DNA from: an uncultured Bacilli bacterium
GTDB lineage: Bacteria; Bacillota_I; Bacilli_A; ML615J-28; CAG-698
NCBI GenBank assembly: GCA_947624315.1
Contig: CANQJU010000052.1
Location: 1 to 7,401 of the forward strand
Reading direction: 5' to 3'
Length of the DNA stretch: 7,401 bases
The translations under genes were made by a program, and so were the position numbers. The notes below the pieces were generated by a model. That model worked only from the letters and a program-made list of their open reading frames with translations, was not told the origin of the DNA and searched no databases. This document shows positions 5,349 to 7,401 of this stretch, piece by piece; the first letter of the stretch is position 1, and each line of letters opens with the position of its first letter.

Positions 5349-5969
5349 ATGAATGTCTTATTAATAAATGGAAGTCCTAATGCTAATGGATGTACAGCAA
5401 GAGCTTTAAAAGAAGTTGCTGATACTCTTTTAAAAAATGGAATTGATGTTGAAACGATCCATGTTGGAAATAAAGATGTTCGTGGATGTATTGCTTGTCG
5501 AAGCTGTCATCAAATGGGAAAATGTGTTTTTGATGATATAGTTAATGAAGTAAATCAAAAGTTTGAAAAAGCTGATGGTCTTGTAATAGGTTCTCCAACA
5601 TACTATGCTTCAGCAAATGGAACATTGATTTCTTTCTTAGATAGATTATTTCAATCAGCTCATTTTGATAAAACAATGAAAGTAGGAGCAGCTGTTGTTT
5701 CTGCACGACGTGGGGGAAATACTTCCACATTCGATGATCTTAACAAGTATTTCCAAATTTCTTCAATGCCAATTGCTTCAAGTCAATATTGGAATCAAGT
5801 ATTTGGATATACGGAAAGTGATGTTGAAAAAGATGCTGAAGGATTGCAAACTATGAGAACATTAGGAAATAATATGGCTTTTCTAATAAAGTCTATAGCT
5901 CTTGGAAAAGAAAAATATGGTTTACCTCAAAAAGAAAAACATCTTTTAACAAGCTTTTGGCAAAAGTAA
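5349..5969 (+). CDS. Flavodoxin-fold NAD(P)H-dependent FMN reductase family protein
   Basis: This is a complete 206-residue cytoplasmic flavoprotein. It starts MNVLLINGSPNANGCT, the first beta strand and phosphate loop that hold FMN. GSPTYYAS (81-88) is the second FMN-contact loop, and SARRGGN (118-124) is the third, which contacts the isoalloxazine ring. Family members of this length reduce FMN, quinones or other small acceptors with NAD(P)H. A Cys cluster GCIACRSCHQMGKC (C47, C50, C53, C59) follows the second strand. It is typical of the 'iron-sulfur flavoprotein-like' branch, in which such cysteines may bind a 4Fe-4S cluster or be redox-active; I infer only that they are kept. The C-terminal part (FGYTESDVEKDAEGLQTM) is a helical dimer arm usual in this group. 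The physiological acceptor cannot be told. It is the second gene of its operon and a terminator follows. Confidence 0.9.
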   Translation: MNVLLINGSPNANGCTARALKEVADTLLKNGIDVETIHVGNKDVRGCIACRSCHQMGKCVFDDIVNEVNQKFEKADGLVIGSPTYYASANGTLISFLDRLFQSAHFDKTMKVGAAVVSARRGGNTSTFDDLNKYFQISSMPIASSQYWNQVFGYTESDVEKDAEGLQTMRTLGNNMAFLIKSIALGKEKYGLPQKEKHLLTSFWQK

Positions 5970-6000
5970 AAGATTACTAATATATTAATAGTATAAAATT

Positions 6001-6031
6001 ATCTCTATGAATTTTACTCATAGAGATTTTT
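6001..6031 (+). terminator. Intrinsic terminator of the membrane protein / flavodoxin operon
   Basis: ATCTCTATGA (6001-6010) pairs perfectly with TCATAGAGAT (6018-6027) around a 7-base loop, and the stem runs into TTTTT. It begins 31 bases after the flavodoxin-family stop codon and separates this operon from the next. Confidence 0.88.
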
Positions 6032-6047
6032 AAATAGTATATTTTAA

Positions 6048-6076
6048 TTGTTTTAAATGGAAATATTTGATATAAT
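6048..6076 (+). promoter_or_regulatory. Promoter of the glycerophosphodiesterase / alcohol dehydrogenase operon
   Basis: TTGTTT (6048-6053), a 17-base spacer and TATAAT (6071-6076) with an extended TGATATAAT -10 lie just before the ATG at 6099. The leader is short, about 15-20 bases, with no room for a riboswitch. Confidence 0.65.
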
Positions 6077-6098
6077 GTTTATATAATTAGGAGTAGTT

Positions 6099-7085
6099 AT
6101 GAAAAAAGGTTTAAAAATTTTTTTAAGTATTATTATATTTATTGCTGTTTTCTTATTGATTATTAATATTATTCCCCCTAAAAAGGTTATCAAGGATAAT
6201 CCATTTGTTACTGATGGACTGCCAATGCTTTGCGCTCATCGTGGAGGATCAATATCTAATCCTGAAAATACTTTAAAAGCTTATAAAAATTCTGTCAAAG
6301 ATTATCAAGTAGAAATCTTGGAAACTGATTTATGGTTAACTCTTGACAATCAATTAGTTTTAAATCATGATGAATCAATCAATAGAACATCGGATGTTGA
6401 AGTGTTAACTAATTCAACTGAACCATACTTAATTTCTGACCATACTTTAGAGGAACTAAGACAATTTAATTTTGGTTATAATTTTAAAATTGATAATCAA
6501 TATCCATATCGAGATTTAGTAACAGCAGATGATGAAAATAGAGCAGAAATAATTAAAGAAAATGATTTATCTATTGTTACTCTTGATGAATTGTTAAGTT
6601 GTTTTTATGATAACTATAAAGATATGTTATTTATTGTTGAAATAAAGGATGGTGGAGAAAGAGGATATACATCCGCCCAAATAATTGATGATTTGTTGAC
6701 TCAAAAATATCCTGATTATAAAAATCGTATTGTTATTGGAACATTTCATGATGAAATTGAACAAAATTTAAAAGAAGAACATCCAAGTTTGTTACGAGGA
6801 GCATCTCCTAGTGCAGTTGTTAAATTTGTTGTTACTCAATTGCTAAAAGTAAATATCTTTGAAAATCAAAATATTGCTTGCCTACAATTGCCATTAAGTC
6901 AATATGGAATAAATTTAACTTGGAATACTTATATTAAAAGAGCTCATCGTAAGAATATTGCCGTTCAATATTGGACAGTTAATGATGAAGATGAAATGCG
7001 TATGTTAATTAAAAAAGGATGCGATGCCATTATGACAGATGATCCCGAATTATTGAGAAAAGTATTAAATGAATTTAAAAAATAA
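6099..7085 (+). CDS. Membrane-anchored glycerophosphodiester phosphodiesterase
   Basis: The 328-residue protein hydrolyses glycerophosphodiesters (deacylated phospholipids or lipoteichoic-acid-like chains) to sn-glycerol 3-phosphate and an alcohol, by family knowledge. An N-terminal hydrophobic helix (about residues 7-25) after MKKGLK anchors it, with the TIM-barrel domain outside the membrane. Motifs: AHRGG (H47, R48), NPENT (E56), ETDLWLT (E75, D77), LNHDESINRT (H90), VEIKDG (E181, K183) and the ending VQYWTVNDEDEM with MTDDPELL, all diagnostic of the GDPD family. The inserted stretch at about residues 120-152 (FNFGYNFKIDNQYPYRDL) is seen in eukaryotic-like and Gram-positive members. It is full length and intact. 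AGGAG (6089-6093) precedes the ATG. The alcohol dehydrogenase gene starts 15 bases after its stop. Extracellular phosphodiester scavenging is the likely role. Confidence 0.92.
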   Translation: MKKGLKIFLSIIIFIAVFLLIINIIPPKKVIKDNPFVTDGLPMLCAHRGGSISNPENTLKAYKNSVKDYQVEILETDLWLTLDNQLVLNHDESINRTSDVEVLTNSTEPYLISDHTLEELRQFNFGYNFKIDNQYPYRDLVTADDENRAEIIKENDLSIVTLDELLSCFYDNYKDMLFIVEIKDGGERGYTSAQIIDDLLTQKYPDYKNRIVIGTFHDEIEQNLKEEHPSLLRGASPSAVVKFVVTQLLKVNIFENQNIACLQLPLSQYGINLTWNTYIKRAHRKNIAVQYWTVNDEDEMRMLIKKGCDAIMTDDPELLRKVLNEFKK

Positions 7086-7086
7086 T

Positions 7087-7092
7087 AGGAGG
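7087..7092 (+). promoter_or_regulatory. Ribosome binding site of the alcohol dehydrogenase gene
   Basis: AGGAGG starts 2 bases after the upstream TAA and lies 8 bases before the ATG at 7101, which fixes the start and indicates translation from the same message as the phosphodiesterase. Confidence 0.7.
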
Positions 7093-7100
7093 AAAAAATT

Positions 7101-7401
7101 ATGTCTAATCGTTTTGTCTTAAATGAAACTTCTTATCATGGAAGTGGTGCAATTCAAAATATTAAAGATGAAGTTGTTGCACGTGGATTAAAGAAAGCTT
7201 TGGTTTGTAGTGATCCCGATTTATTAAAGTTTGGTGTTACCCAAAAGGTTTTAAAGGTTTTAGATGATGCCTCATTATCATATGAAGTTTTTTCTGATAT
7301 AAAGGCTAATCCAAGTATTAGCAATGTTCAAAATGGAGTAGAATGTTTTAAAAAAGCTAAGGCTGATTATATTATTGCAGTTGGTGGTGGTTCATCTATT
7401 G
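7101..7401 (+). CDS. fucO: Iron-containing alcohol dehydrogenase, lactaldehyde reductase (FucO)-like, N-terminal part
   Basis: The first 100 residues are present and the gene runs off the window; relatives have about 380 residues. MSNRFVLNETSYHGSGAIQN closely parallels the start of E. coli FucO (NRMILNETAWFGRGA). VVARGLKKALVCSDPDLLKF forms the first Rossmann-type strand. IKANPSISNVQNGVECFKKA leads into the NAD-binding turn ADYIIAVGGGSS. These enzymes of group III dehydrogenases reduce L-lactaldehyde to 1,2-propanediol with NADH, or act on similar short diols. The iron-binding histidines lie beyond the edge, so metal and substrate cannot be verified. It is the second gene of the operon with the phosphodiesterase. 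Fermentative redox balancing fits a gut anaerobe. A 1,3-propanediol or general alcohol dehydrogenase is the alternative; the N-terminal match favours FucO. Confidence 0.85.
   Translation, partial: MSNRFVLNETSYHGSGAIQNIKDEVVARGLKKALVCSDPDLLKFGVTQKVLKVLDDASLSYEVFSDIKANPSISNVQNGVECFKKAKADYIIAVGGGSSI

Noticed and set aside
5542..5730. Minus-strand 62-codon frame inside the flavoprotein gene
   Set aside because: It lies entirely within a clear conserved gene on the other strand and has no features of its own.

Overview
The window is AT-rich and gene-dense, with strong AGGAGG-type ribosome binding sites, GTG and TTG starts beside ATG, and a TGATATAAT-type extended -10 upstream of several genes. 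This fits a low-GC Bacillota, most likely a gut Erysipelotrichia- or Clostridia-like bacterium. The taxon is inferred from composition and protein flavour only.

Left part (1-2049): a short gene at 44-214, hidden beneath a longer overlapping reading frame, encodes a 56-residue peptide with a six-cysteine block (CCTCGCGCDCD) and a Ser/Ala/Gly-rich tail. It looks like the precursor of a ribosomally made, modified peptide (RiPP). Forty-six bases downstream is a fused permease-ATPase ABC exporter. Its frame is broken by one extra base near a T-run at 796-799; all ATPase motifs survive in the second half. Any modification enzymes would lie left of the window.

Middle part (2050-3662) is an insertion scar. 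It holds a 26-codon peptide remnant, a terminator, a C-terminal piece of a large serine recombinase that has its own start signals, two further terminators, and a cluster of four identical 15-bp direct repeats (three at an exact 30-bp pitch) plus one inverted copy. These are followed by a 13-bp perfect inverted repeat and the last 38 codons of a phosphotriesterase-like hydrolase. An intact COG3910-type ABC ATPase (3663-4358) follows the scar.

Right part (4479-7401) looks like ordinary chromosome. A two-helix membrane protein of unknown function is followed after 15 bases by a flavodoxin-fold FMN reductase-like protein, and a clear terminator ends this unit. A second unit with its own promoter encodes a membrane-anchored glycerophosphodiester phosphodiesterase and, 15 bases on, the start of a FucO-like iron-dependent alcohol dehydrogenase that runs off the window.

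The strongest candidate for something undescribed is the cysteine-rich peptide with its damaged exporter. Second is the 30-bp repeat cluster behind the recombinase remnant.
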